From: Nitrosopumilaceae archaeon
Lineage (GTDB): Archaea; Thermoproteota; Nitrososphaeria; Nitrososphaerales; Nitrosopumilaceae
Reading direction: 5' to 3'
NCBI GenBank assembly: GCA_007571225.1
Contig: RKRU01000024.1
Location: forward strand, 1-10,078
DNA: 10,078 nt
Positions 1-6,352 of the stretch are shown here, one piece after another; the stretch's first letter is position 1; every line of letters starts with the position of its first letter. Under the pieces are notes generated by a model, which was not told the DNA's origin, did no database searches, and worked only from the letters and a program-made list of their open reading frames with translations. Both the position numbers and the translations under genes were made by a program.

Positions 1-112
1 AAATAATCACCTGACAGTCCATTATGGTACGGTCTTTTAGCCGTCCTTCATATGTGGCTAGAGGTAAAATGGTGACGCCAGATAGTGGACATGCGAGATT
101 GTATAGAAAGCA

Positions 113-119
113 CATAAAT
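113..119 (+). promoter_or_regulatory. TATA-like box of the aldolase/phosphatase gene
   Basis: The AT-rich stretch cataaat is centred 26 bases before the ATG at 142. Archaeal transcription normally starts about 22-28 bases downstream of the TATA centre, so the mRNA would begin at or within a few bases of the start codon. No purine-rich ribosome binding site lies upstream of the ATG, which agrees with a leaderless transcript. The match is by eye only. Confidence 0.5.
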
Positions 120-141
120 CAAAGGCATCCAGAGCCCTACC

Positions 142-1311
142 ATGAGAGTTTCTGTATCTGTCATAAAGGCAGACGTAGGCGGAGTCGGAGGCCATACAAG
201 GCCCAGTGACGCACTGCTTGACGCCGTAAAAAGTACCATATCTGATGCAGGTGACCTGCTTCTTGACAACTATATCGGTTATTGCGGTGACGATGTACAC
301 ATTGTAATGTCACACACACAGGGCGTAGATAACGAGCGCATACACGGCCTAGCATGGGACGCATTCATGGCAGGCACCGCAGTGGCAAAAGAGGAGGGCT
401 TGTATGGGGCAGGACAGGATCTTCTAAAGGACTCCTTCTCAGGTAATGTAAAGGGAATGGGCCCAGGCGTGGCCGAGATGGAGTTTGAGGAGAGGCCCAA
501 CGAGGCATTCACCGTGTTTGCAGCAGACAAGACAGAGCCGGGCGCATTCAACTATCCCATATACAGAATGTTCGTAGACTCGCTGAGCAACACCGGCCTG
601 ATCGTAAACAAGAGCTTGGCGGGGGGCGTGATAATCAACATCATGGATGTAGAAGAGGGAAGGACTGCAGGTCTGAAACTCTGGCAGGATAAGCCGATAC
701 TGGAAGCGGCCCTTATGTATCCGGGTAGGTATGTAGTGGACTCTGTTGTGACAAAGGACGGGGAGCCGATCCTTGCAGCATCGACAGATCGGTTGCACAA
801 CATAGCCGGCACCTACGTGGGCAAGGATGATCCAGTCTGTATGGTCAGGACACAAAAGCTCTTTCCCGCCACAGAAGAGGTGGGAAGCGTCTTTAACAAC
901 CCGCACTACGTTGCAGGAAACACGCGCGGAAGCCACAATATGCCGCTCATGCCGGTAAAACTAAACTCAGCTGCCACGATCAACTTTTGCATTCCAATAG
1001 TAGAGGCGCTAGTCTTTAGCATGCACAATGGAAGGTTTACAGGACCCTTCGACGGATTCTCCACGCCCGACTGGGACTTTGTCAGGGAGAACGCGGCAAG
1101 AAAAGCCATGGACATGAGGAGCCAGGGGTTCATACATCCTGCAACCCTTGTCCCATCCGAACTAGAGTATGCAGAAGGGTACAAGTCAATTATAGAAAGG
1201 CTGAATGAAAAGATGGTTGATATGGATGACGAGGGTAGCCGCAGGAGGAGGGATGCTGCGGCCGAATCACTGCAATCTGCAAACGGTAGGGCCTACGAAG
1301 ACCCAGACTAG
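142..1311 (+). CDS. fbp: Fructose-1,6-bisphosphate aldolase/phosphatase (archaeal bifunctional FBPA/P)
   Basis: This 389-residue cytosolic enzyme joins dihydroxyacetone phosphate and glyceraldehyde 3-phosphate and then removes the C1 phosphate, giving fructose 6-phosphate, so it commits carbon to gluconeogenesis. The family signature is present along the whole length: SVIKADVGG (5-14), CGDD (48-51), GLYGAGQDLL (86-95), the block around MGPGVAEMEFEERP (106-119), ADKTEPGA (128-135), and TYVGKDDP (224-231). Y225 and K228 match the known aldolase Tyr/Schiff-base Lys pair. D11, H18, D50, D51, Q92, D129, D229 and D230 match the Mg-binding acidic set. The start fits the family, whose members begin a few residues before SVIKAD. 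The last ~30 residues, with an RRRR run and an acidic end, look like a poorly conserved tail. The gene stands alone behind its own TATA-like box. All assigned catalytic residues are intact. Confidence 0.95.
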   Translation: MRVSVSVIKADVGGVGGHTRPSDALLDAVKSTISDAGDLLLDNYIGYCGDDVHIVMSHTQGVDNERIHGLAWDAFMAGTAVAKEEGLYGAGQDLLKDSFSGNVKGMGPGVAEMEFEERPNEAFTVFAADKTEPGAFNYPIYRMFVDSLSNTGLIVNKSLAGGVIINIMDVEEGRTAGLKLWQDKPILEAALMYPGRYVVDSVVTKDGEPILAASTDRLHNIAGTYVGKDDPVCMVRTQKLFPATEEVGSVFNNPHYVAGNTRGSHNMPLMPVKLNSAATINFCIPIVEALVFSMHNGRFTGPFDGFSTPDWDFVRENAARKAMDMRSQGFIHPATLVPSELEYAEGYKSIIERLNEKMVDMDDEGSRRRRDAAAESLQSANGRAYEDPD

Positions 1312-1561
1312 ACAGACCATCCATACATGACAACATACCCAAAATGTGGCTTGCTGATGATTGCCGATCTCCAGATATTATCTTTGGCCAGATTATCACA
1401 GCTGTGATGAACAACTAGGTAAAAGATGTGATCTGTCCCGTCTTTGTAGTTGGTACGATATAGTCTCTTCAGATATCAAGAATTAGAATCCGCCTGCGGT
1501 ATCATGCGGCAGCCAAATATGTAAGCTGTTATTTTGCGGCTGCATGCAGTGATAATGGCGC
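1312..1561. other. Intergenic spacer between convergent genes, with GC-rich dyads
   Basis: No credible gene is seen. The right half, just past the 3' end of the minus-strand gene, holds inverted repeats: GCAGCC (1509-1514) pairs with GGCTGC (1538-1543) across an AT-rich loop, and CTGCATGCAG (1540-1549) is a perfect 10-bp palindrome. These could form a 3' hairpin on the transcript of the 1562-1792 gene, but there is no strong T-run of the kind that ends archaeal transcripts, so terminator function is only a guess. Confidence 0.35.
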
Positions 1562-1792
1562 CTACTCTTTTCGGACCAGTGTGACAGTCGAGCGCACCTT
1601 GGCCATATTCTTTATGTTCCATGTTATGATCTCCCGCACCTTTTCAAAGTTTTCAGTCTCCAGACGGACTAGCATGTCGTGTGCCCCTATGGTCTCGTAC
1701 ACATCAACTACGTTATCCAACCTCTTGAGATTCTCTGCAATTTCGGCTTCTGCACCAAGTTCACAATTCAACATAACATACGCGATCGTCAC
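1562..1792 (-). CDS. Stand-alone Lrp/AsnC-type ligand-binding (RAM) domain protein
   Basis: This 76-residue protein is a lone C-terminal Lrp/AsnC effector domain with no helix-turn-helix. Seen: the beta-alpha-beta-beta-alpha-beta pattern, with the opening strand AYVMLNCEL (4-12), a helix AEAEIAENLKRL, the strand VVDVYETIGAHDMLVRLE with the family's typical GxxD-V turn (36-41), a helix NFEKVREII, and a closing strand RSTVTLV. Such stand-alone domains, common in archaea, form dimers or octamers that bind amino acids and may modulate full-length Lrp regulators; that role is from family knowledge. The start is GTG at 1792, chosen because a TATA-like box sits 30 bases upstream. It is transcribed divergently from the SDR gene, and the shared 170-base region between them has several dyads. 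The ligand cannot be told from sequence. Confidence 0.85.
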   Translation of the reverse strand: MTIAYVMLNCELGAEAEIAENLKRLDNVVDVYETIGAHDMLVRLETENFEKVREIITWNIKNMAKVRSTVTLVRKE

Positions 1793-1817
1793 GACTATAT
1801 GGTTTCCTTCTTTGTAG

Positions 1818-1825
1818 TTTAAATA
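1818..1825 (-). promoter_or_regulatory. TATA-like box of the Lrp-domain gene
   Basis: On the minus strand this reads tatttaaa, centred about 30 bases before the GTG at 1792, again fitting a leaderless or near-leaderless mRNA. The sequence is close to self-complementary, so it could also direct transcription to the right, starting near 1850. Confidence 0.5.
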
Positions 1826-1829
1826 TGTA

Positions 1830-1845
1830 ACAGATCAGCATCTGT
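1830..1845. promoter_or_regulatory. Perfect 6-bp inverted repeat next to the Lrp-domain promoter (possible operator)
   Basis: ACAGAT (1830-1835) and ATCTGT (1840-1845) are exact reverse complements separated by four bases. The dyad lies just upstream of the minus-strand TATA-like box, at the place where a regulator could help or block TFB binding. No regulator can be named. Confidence 0.35.
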
Positions 1846-1855
1846 AGTAAGGGAT

Positions 1856-1919
1856 AAGATGCTCCATTGGAGGGCCAAGAAGGACAAGACAAGCGGCCAT
1901 AATGGACAGGACGCATCTT
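1856..1919. other. Nested inverted repeats upstream of the SDR gene (possible structured RNA or operator)
   Basis: Three pairs nest in order: AAGATGC (1856-1862) with GCATCTT (1913-1919); TCCATT (1863-1868) with AATGGA (1901-1906); and GGCC (1873-1876) with GGCC (1895-1898). Folded as RNA they would form one long interrupted stem-loop. The stem is upstream of the predicted SDR transcription start, so it would not be part of that mRNA. It could be a separate small RNA started from the symmetric TATA-like element at 1818-1825, or protein-binding dyads. No known RNA family is recognised. Confidence 0.3.
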
Positions 1920-1931
1920 GTAGATCAATCC

Positions 1932-1940
1932 AAATAAATA
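1932..1940 (+). promoter_or_regulatory. TATA-like box of the SDR gene
   Basis: The stretch aaataaata is centred 27 bases before the TTG at 1963. This spacing decides the start choice: the ATG at 1947 lies only ~11 bases from the box, is in another frame, and meets a stop after ten codons. Confidence 0.5.
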
Positions 1941-1962
1941 TCAAGCATGTCGACCCCTGTTA

Positions 1963-3777
1963 TTGAAATTCCAAGGTAAGACGGCCGTAATAACAGGAAG
2001 CGGGACAGGCATCGGTCTGGCCATTGCAAAAAAGTTTGCAGAGAACGGTGCAAGTCTGATTATACTTGGAAGGCGCAGAGAGCCCCTAGAGGCCGCTGCA
2101 CAAGAACTGCAGGCCATAATGCGCAAGAGCAACAATCTAGATGGTGCAACCGTAAGGGTATTTTCTGGAGTGGATGTGGCAGACGAGAAGACCGTAAACG
2201 GGATGTTTGATCAGCTTGAGGCAGATGGTGTGGAGATAGATTACATGATTAACAATGCAGGAGTATCCGGACCAGTAAAATGCTTTGTAAGCGCCCCCAT
2301 AGACGACTTTCGAAGCACCATACACATACACCTGACAGGAACGTTCTGGGGGTCGGTACAGGCGCTGCGCGTAATGCGGCGCGGTGGAAAGATAATTACA
2401 ATATCCACATTCTTTACAGAGGAGAGGCCGCTAGAGCAGAGGCCGTACAGGTTTAGAAGCCCATACACTGCATCGCAGGGGGCAAAGAACAGGCTGGCCG
2501 AACTACTCTCATGGGAACTTGTCGGGACAGGCATCACATCCATAGCAACAAATCCAGGGCCGGTCCACTCAGACCGCATATACAAGACCGTATATCCAAA
2601 GGCCGCAGCCGAGTTCATGAGGGTGTCCGGGTTTGAGGAGATGACCCCATCAGAGGTTGCAGATGCATCGGCAGATCTGCTACCGCTGCTAGGCGAGGAC
2701 CCCGGTACGATATCAAACGGGATTAAAGCAGTAGCCGCAAGGGTGGCCGCAGGCAAGGAGGAGGACACAACGCCGGAGGCTGTTGCAAGCAGACTCACAG
2801 GACTGTTGGAGAAGATACAGACCATTGCAGAGAAGGTTCAGAAGAATACGTCGCGCATGATTGCAAACCAAGAGTTTCTCTCCCAAGCACAGGTGGCCGA
2901 GTCGGTACTCAACTTGTGTGATGATTCCATATCGGCCATACTTGACGGCAAGGTGGTTCCAGGCGACAGGGTATTTTATCCGGTAAAGCCACATGTAGGT
3001 GGAGCCCCCCTTCTCCCTCCGTCATTTAAGGCAGAACCAGACCTTGCAGGCAGTACGATACTGCTAGCAGTCGATCCGTCAGACGACACTGCAGATACAG
3101 AAAAGATAGAATATATGATAAACCACATACGAAAAGACTGCGGCGCCAAGGTAGTCTGCTTTATATCCAAATCCACGCCCGACGGCACGGCCAAAAGCAT
3201 ATCAAACCTAGTACACTCCCACGTCATAGATCTCAGTGATCCAGATGAGGTATCAAGGTGGTTCAATACAGCCCAGGCCAAGATGGGAAAGGTTGCCGGG
3301 TTGGTCCACATTACAGGCAGGCTTCCAGACATTCTAGAGATGGCAAAGGTGTCACGCAGCGAGTGGAACGAACTGGTAGAAAAATTCATCACAAGGCCTG
3401 CAATTACCACACAAAAAGCGCTCGATCTCTTTGTACCCGGCGGAGGCGAGGATCCGCGCCTCTTCAAGGATTCAGACGGCGTCGTGATGATTGTGGGTCC
3501 AGAGCTCCCCTCAGGCAGGAAGGTTACGGGCGCCAAAAGGGCGCAGACTGAGGTATTCCGCGGGGCGCTAAGGCCATTTACTGCTACTGTCAATCAGGAA
3601 CTAGGTGATGTCCTTGGTTCCAACATACGCGTCTTTACTGCACTGCCAGGATCAGTTACAGGGGCAGCAGCGGATCCACAGAAGATAGTCGATCTCTTTG
3701 ATCTGCTGCTGATGTCAGGCGAACCCGTATCCTCACTCTCCACTGTAATATTCTGCACCGACGAGGCACGACGCTAG
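1963..3777 (+). CDS. Two-domain short-chain dehydrogenase/reductase, related to the N-terminal half of Chloroflexus malonyl-CoA reductase
   Basis: The N-terminal domain (about 1-260) is a classical SDR: TGSGTGIG (11-18) binds NAD(P), NNAG is at 97-100, S148 and Y168 are at the catalytic positions, and NPGP is at 197-200. Residues ~355-604 form a second Rossmann-like domain with no glycine motif, so probably non-catalytic. The two-domain plan and the stretch SPYTASQ to PGPVHSDRIYKTVY resemble, from memory, the N-terminal half of Chloroflexus malonyl-CoA reductase, which reduces malonate semialdehyde to 3-hydroxypropionate. A role in the archaeal 3-hydroxypropionate/4-hydroxybutyrate cycle is therefore possible but is inference; a different, iron-dependent alcohol dehydrogenase is the reported enzyme for that step in Nitrosopumilus. 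Odd: Q172 (codon cag, 2476-2478) replaces the Lys of the YxxxK motif. The start is TTG, chosen because MKFQGKTAVITG is a normal SDR beginning and the TATA spacing fits. SDR membership is certain; the substrate is not. Confidence 0.88.
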   Translation: MKFQGKTAVITGSGTGIGLAIAKKFAENGASLIILGRRREPLEAAAQELQAIMRKSNNLDGATVRVFSGVDVADEKTVNGMFDQLEADGVEIDYMINNAGVSGPVKCFVSAPIDDFRSTIHIHLTGTFWGSVQALRVMRRGGKIITISTFFTEERPLEQRPYRFRSPYTASQGAKNRLAELLSWELVGTGITSIATNPGPVHSDRIYKTVYPKAAAEFMRVSGFEEMTPSEVADASADLLPLLGEDPGTISNGIKAVAARVAAGKEEDTTPEAVASRLTGLLEKIQTIAEKVQKNTSRMIANQEFLSQAQVAESVLNLCDDSISAILDGKVVPGDRVFYPVKPHVGGAPLLPPSFKAEPDLAGSTILLAVDPSDDTADTEKIEYMINHIRKDCGAKVVCFISKSTPDGTAKSISNLVHSHVIDLSDPDEVSRWFNTAQAKMGKVAGLVHITGRLPDILEMAKVSRSEWNELVEKFITRPAITTQKALDLFVPGGGEDPRLFKDSDGVVMIVGPELPSGRKVTGAKRAQTEVFRGALRPFTATVNQELGDVLGSNIRVFTALPGSVTGAAADPQKIVDLFDLLLMSGEPVSSLSTVIFCTDEARR

Positions 3778-3932
3778 TGCGGGCCGCCCTTAGTTGCAGT
3801 TATGTGGTGGTGTCAGGTATCGCATGTCATGGGATACTGTAGGTTCGATGTTAACAATCTGCCGAATTTGTACAGAATTAGATATTCAGGTGTGAAGGAC
3901 ATATAGTTAATCATTGTACACGGCCATACAAT
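3778..3932. other. Short spacer between convergent genes
   Basis: This 155-base stretch separates the 3' ends of the SDR and exporter genes. GTATC (3818-3822) and GATAC (3834-3838) could form a small hairpin. No T-run strong enough to call a terminator and no gene were seen. Confidence 0.3.
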
Positions 3933-4715
3933 TCAGGATCCTCCCCAGAGCGCATCATAAAACATCTTTGCTGCTGCAACTACAATTACACCACACGTCA
4001 GGATGCGCAGATTCCTCTCCCGGGCCTCCACGGACAGCTTTGCCCCCACTATCCCGCCGGCAAAGGCTCCTAGGGCCATAAATGAGGCCTGCAGAAGATC
4101 AGGATTACCAAGAAGTCCGTGTACCATTATGCCCGACATAGATACAAAGAGTAGTATCATCTGTGAGGTCGGGGCGGCCTGCTTTATCGCCATTCCAAGT
4201 CCTGCTACCATAAGGGGCACGAAGATTATACCCCCTCCGATCCCAAAGAAGGACGAGGTTAGTCCTGCAAAGAAGCTTGTGGCAGCTACAAAGACCATCC
4301 AGAGTCCAGAGAGGTGATCCAGCGCGGGCCTACCTTTGGATTTATCTTGTCTGACCAGCCGGCCCCTGATTATGAGGTATGCGGCCGAGACGACAAGTAC
4401 AATTCCAAACAGAAACCGAAAGATCTCATGGGCCAGATCTGTAGTTACGATGGCCCCCACAATGGTTCCAGGCAGCGAGAGTAGTGCGAGCTTGAGTCCC
4501 AGCTTGTACTCTATTCTTCTCTGCCTTGCATATGACATAGTCGATGCCACGGCGTTGCTGAATGTGGCCAAAAGGCTGTTGCTTGCTGCAAGCGTGTGAG
4601 GAAATCCCAGAAAGACCATTACAGGTACCGTAATTATTCCCCCCCCAAGGCCTGTCATTGAACCCAAAAGTCCGGCTGCAAATCCTAGGGGTATGAGCCA
4701 AAGATGCTCAAGCAT
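3933..4715 (-). CDS. TauE/SafE-family membrane anion exporter
   Basis: This 260-residue integral membrane protein belongs to the sulfite/organosulfonate exporter family (DUF81). The two family half-repeats are clear: GLLGSMTGLGGGIITVPVM (15-33) near the N-terminus and FFGIGGGIIFVPLM in the second half, each a glycine-rich loop followed by a VPVM/VPLM helix. About seven to eight hydrophobic segments alternate with short loops, and a basic central loop (around RGRLVRQDKSKGRP) separates the halves. Length is normal for the family. Members export sulfite, sulfoacetate or similar small anions; the substrate here is not known. The gene is monocistronic: its 3' end faces the SDR gene and a TATA-like box lies ~28 bases before the ATG. 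No sulfur-metabolism gene is adjacent, so context does not refine the function. Confidence 0.92.
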   Translation of the reverse strand: MLEHLWLIPLGFAAGLLGSMTGLGGGIITVPVMVFLGFPHTLAASNSLLATFSNAVASTMSYARQRRIEYKLGLKLALLSLPGTIVGAIVTTDLAHEIFRFLFGIVLVVSAAYLIIRGRLVRQDKSKGRPALDHLSGLWMVFVAATSFFAGLTSSFFGIGGGIIFVPLMVAGLGMAIKQAAPTSQMILLFVSMSGIMVHGLLGNPDLLQASFMALGAFAGGIVGAKLSVEARERNLRILTCGVIVVAAAKMFYDALWGGS

Positions 4716-4738
4716 TGTTATCTGTTTGAGTATGACTG

Positions 4739-4746
4739 TTTATTAA
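4739..4746 (-). promoter_or_regulatory. TATA-like box of the exporter gene
   Basis: On the minus strand this reads ttaataaa, centred about 28 bases before the ATG at 4715, consistent with a leaderless mRNA. Confidence 0.5.
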
Positions 4747-4905
4747 GACAGGTGCCTTGCGTGGTGGGACTGCTAAAGCTCTGGCTGAAGAAACACCGCA
4801 ATATCAGTGAGTGGCACTTTGAACTGTACGTCAAGACATTTCAGTTTGTACATAGCCATCGTCACTACGCAACTGTTTACGTCCCCCCCCCCTCCCACAC
4901 CACCA

Positions 4906-4964
4906 CCTGAATGACCGATTCTAAGCACAAATTTGGCAAATCGTTTACGCTAGGCGTAAACAGT
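4906..4964 (+). repeat. Dispersed 59-bp repeat, copy A
   Basis: This copy begins cctgaatgaccgatt and ends gtaaacagt. It is 53/59 identical, by hand alignment, to the reverse complement of copy B. Its distal part is the 19-bp near-palindrome gtttacgctaggcgtaaac (4943-4961). Similarity to copy B continues leftward through the C-run to about 4866, so the related block may be ~95 bp. Confidence 0.8.
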
Positions 4965-5052
4965 CGATCACAGATACTGCAACATCAAATACACAAAGAC
5001 AGCATGATTTCAAAGCAAGTCATCCCATCATAAAATCAATTGAACCATCGTA

Positions 5053-5111
5053 ACTGTTTACGTCAAGTGTAAACAATTTGTCAAATTTGTGCTTATAATC
5101 GGTCATTCAGG
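5053..5111 (-). repeat. Dispersed 59-bp repeat, copy B (inverted relative to A)
   Basis: This is an inverted copy of A with six mismatches, 88 bases away, so A and B form one large inverted repeat. The internal palindrome keeps its arms, GTTTAC (5056-5061) and GTAAAC (5069-5074), while the centre has changed. Related sequence continues rightward to about 5134 (a GGGGG run followed by cataaacggt). Confidence 0.8.
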
Positions 5112-5249
5112 CGTGGGGGACATAAACGGTAACGAACCATCCATGGTACCTATTGGATCCTAACCTACAACACAATCCAGCCAAGTTCTACCATCTTTTT
5201 AAAAGTCGTTATCTGATTGCTAGGTCACGTATTTTGAAGAAAATTCACG

Positions 5250-5308
5250 CCTAAATGACTGATCCCAAGCACGAATTCTGCAAATTATTTACGCCTAATC
5301 TAAATGAT
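5250..5308 (+). repeat. Dispersed repeat, diverged copy C
   Basis: This copy is about 41/59 identical to copy A with no gaps. The palindrome arms have changed together: ATTTA (5287-5291) faces TAAAT (5301-5305), where A and B have GTTTAC/GTAAAC. It lies 75 bases before the zinc-ribbon gene. Confidence 0.65.
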
Positions 5309-5352
5309 TGTGTGTGGAGAGAGTAACCTGTAACCGGACAGACTCCATAACG

Positions 5353-5360
5353 TATAATTT
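5353..5360 (+). promoter_or_regulatory. TATA-like box of the two-gene operon
   Basis: The stretch tataattt is centred ~28 bases before the ATG at 5384. Between box and start, TTTGGTG (5358-5364) and CACCAAA (5378-5384) are exact inverted repeats 13 bases apart, spanning the expected initiation site, and could be an operator for a dimeric repressor. Confidence 0.5.
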
Positions 5361-5383
5361 GGTGTCGCATATAACACCACCAA

Positions 5384-5761
5384 ATGCCCGAGTTCAAACT
5401 GTATGGTTCTGGCGGCCATGTGCTAGCAGACCTCACTAGCAGCCAGGCAAAGGAAGCTGACTTGGGAGTCGGAAAACTCTTTCTGGCGCCCGTAGGCAAG
5501 CTGGACACCTCGACGTTTGTAAACTATTACTGTAACACCTGTAAGACCGAGGCCACGGGCGCCCCCACAATACGGCCAGAACAGAACGGCGAGGGAGGGA
5601 ACGATGGCGGGCCAGAGAGGGTGTCAGAAAATCTTCTGCTTGTAGAGCGCGGCCAGTATGTCTGCAATAACTGTAACGCAACACTAGGCGAGTACAGGGT
5701 CTTTTCAAAGGACGGCGCGTATGCAGGACTTGCAATACCTACAGACGGATGGGGTCCATAA
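5384..5761 (+). CDS. Hypothetical zinc-ribbon-like protein
   Basis: I do not recognise this 125-residue protein. Two CxxC knuckles, C50-NT-C53 and C94-NN-C97, each sit in a short aromatic context (NYYCNTC and QYVCNNC) and would make one Zn(Cys)4 ribbon. The 40-residue loop between them holds a Gly/Asn/Glu-rich, probably disordered segment (68-79). The N-terminal ~45 residues, with ADLTSSQAKEADLGVGKLFLAPVGKL, look like a small folded beta/alpha part. No signal peptide or membrane segment is seen, so it is probably cytosolic and could bind nucleic acid or protein. The stop TAA overlaps the next gene's ATG by one base, so the two are almost surely co-transcribed and translationally coupled. Coding status is supported by the promoter, the Cys pattern and this junction. 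Confidence 0.75.
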   Translation: MPEFKLYGSGGHVLADLTSSQAKEADLGVGKLFLAPVGKLDTSTFVNYYCNTCKTEATGAPTIRPEQNGEGGNDGGPERVSENLLLVERGQYVCNNCNATLGEYRVFSKDGAYAGLAIPTDGWGP

Positions 5762-6270
5762 TGACAAAGACATCAGAACAGATGAAGTCCCTTGTAGAGG
5801 GGTTTATCAGGATAACCAAGATAAAGTACGAGGATCAATCGTTGATAGTCCGTAGCAAAAACAAGAACATAGACTGGCAGTTTCATGTCGGGGACAACGT
5901 CATAGTCAGCAAGAGTGCAAACCGCGAGGACAGAATCCACATAAACGTAAACATGAGGTTTATGCCCGAGGACACCAAGTTTCTGACTACAACCAACCCC
6001 GCATTCACAAAAGCCGCATTTGAGATAAGCGAGATCTGCACAATATGCAGCGTGGGACATCAGTGGGTAAATGCCGGAAACGAGGTGGCGGGACTTGCAG
6101 TATTCTCACATGTAGACGAGGAGGTTCTAGACAGGGTCACGTTTCACAATACATGGGATAATGTGGCCAGGGTGGTAGGACATGTACAGAGGGTTTTGCG
6201 CGCCAATTTTACCGGCCTCTCAAAAAATACGGCCTCAGGAGACACATCAGGCAAATCGTTTTACGGCTAG
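5761..6270 (+). CDS. Conserved-looking hypothetical protein, possibly DUF2299-like
   Basis: This protein has 169 residues from the ATG at 5761; an in-frame ATG at 5749 would add four residues, but the TAATG junction favours 5761. It has an amphipathic N-terminal helix (SEQMKSLVEGFIRI), then strands DWQFHVGDNVIVSKS and RIHINVNMRF, a mixed central region with two cysteines (CTIC), and a C-terminal helix DNVARVVGHVQRVLRAN. The order of helix, WxFHV-type strand, 'R-hIxVxhxF' strand and long C-terminal helix is loosely like the archaeal DUF2299 family and related chaperone-like folds, but that is a weak match from memory. The Ser/Thr/Gly-rich tail (156-169) is probably flexible. It is the second gene of an operon with the zinc-ribbon protein, so the two may work together. 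No function is proposed. Confidence 0.75.
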   Translation: MTKTSEQMKSLVEGFIRITKIKYEDQSLIVRSKNKNIDWQFHVGDNVIVSKSANREDRIHINVNMRFMPEDTKFLTTTNPAFTKAAFEISEICTICSVGHQWVNAGNEVAGLAVFSHVDEEVLDRVTFHNTWDNVARVVGHVQRVLRANFTGLSKNTASGDTSGKSFYG

Positions 6271-6352
6271 GCCACGATTGCAGCAGCAAGTAGTGGCAGT
6301 ACGTACAGACTGCAACAAAAAATCACCAGACATGTTGCACAATTAAAAGGCA

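Larger units (their letters stand above)
4716..5383. other. Long intergenic region rich in inverted repeats
   Basis: No gene is credible here; the only longer open frame (4704-4910, plus strand) overlaps the exporter start and runs into repeat DNA. The region holds the exporter promoter, a run of ten C (4883-4892), three copies of a ~59-bp repeat, an AT-rich stretch between the first two copies, and the promoter of the 5384 gene. The motif ACTGTTTACG occurs at 4872 and 5053, exactly inverted at 4955-4964 and with two changes at 5122-5131, so each of the first two repeat copies is bounded by a pair of these ends facing each other. An isolated TATA-like tttttaaaa near 5195-5204 has no gene at the right distance. 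Confidence 0.6.

Noticed and set aside
439..936. 165-codon minus-strand open frame inside the aldolase/phosphatase gene
   Set aside because: The plus-strand frame carries complete, conserved enzyme motifs. The minus frame has Cys/His/Tyr-rich composition typical of an antisense shadow.
1352..1410. Box C/D guide RNA suggested by CTGATGA (1352-1358) and GTGATGA (1404-1410)
   Set aside because: No CTGA boxes D or D' are found at suitable distances and there is no terminal stem.
1947..1979. Ten-codon ATG frame overlapping the SDR start
   Set aside because: It lies too close to the TATA-like box (~11 bases) to be within the transcript; it only explains why the TTG at 1963 is used.
2976..3593. 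205-codon minus-strand open frame inside the SDR gene
   Set aside because: It is antisense to the SDR second domain, has no recognisable motif, and no promoter-like element was noted for it.
4906..5308. CRISPR array formed by the repeats in 4906-5308
   Set aside because: The copies alternate in orientation, are unevenly spaced and diverge by up to ~30%, and no spacers of uniform length or cas genes are present.
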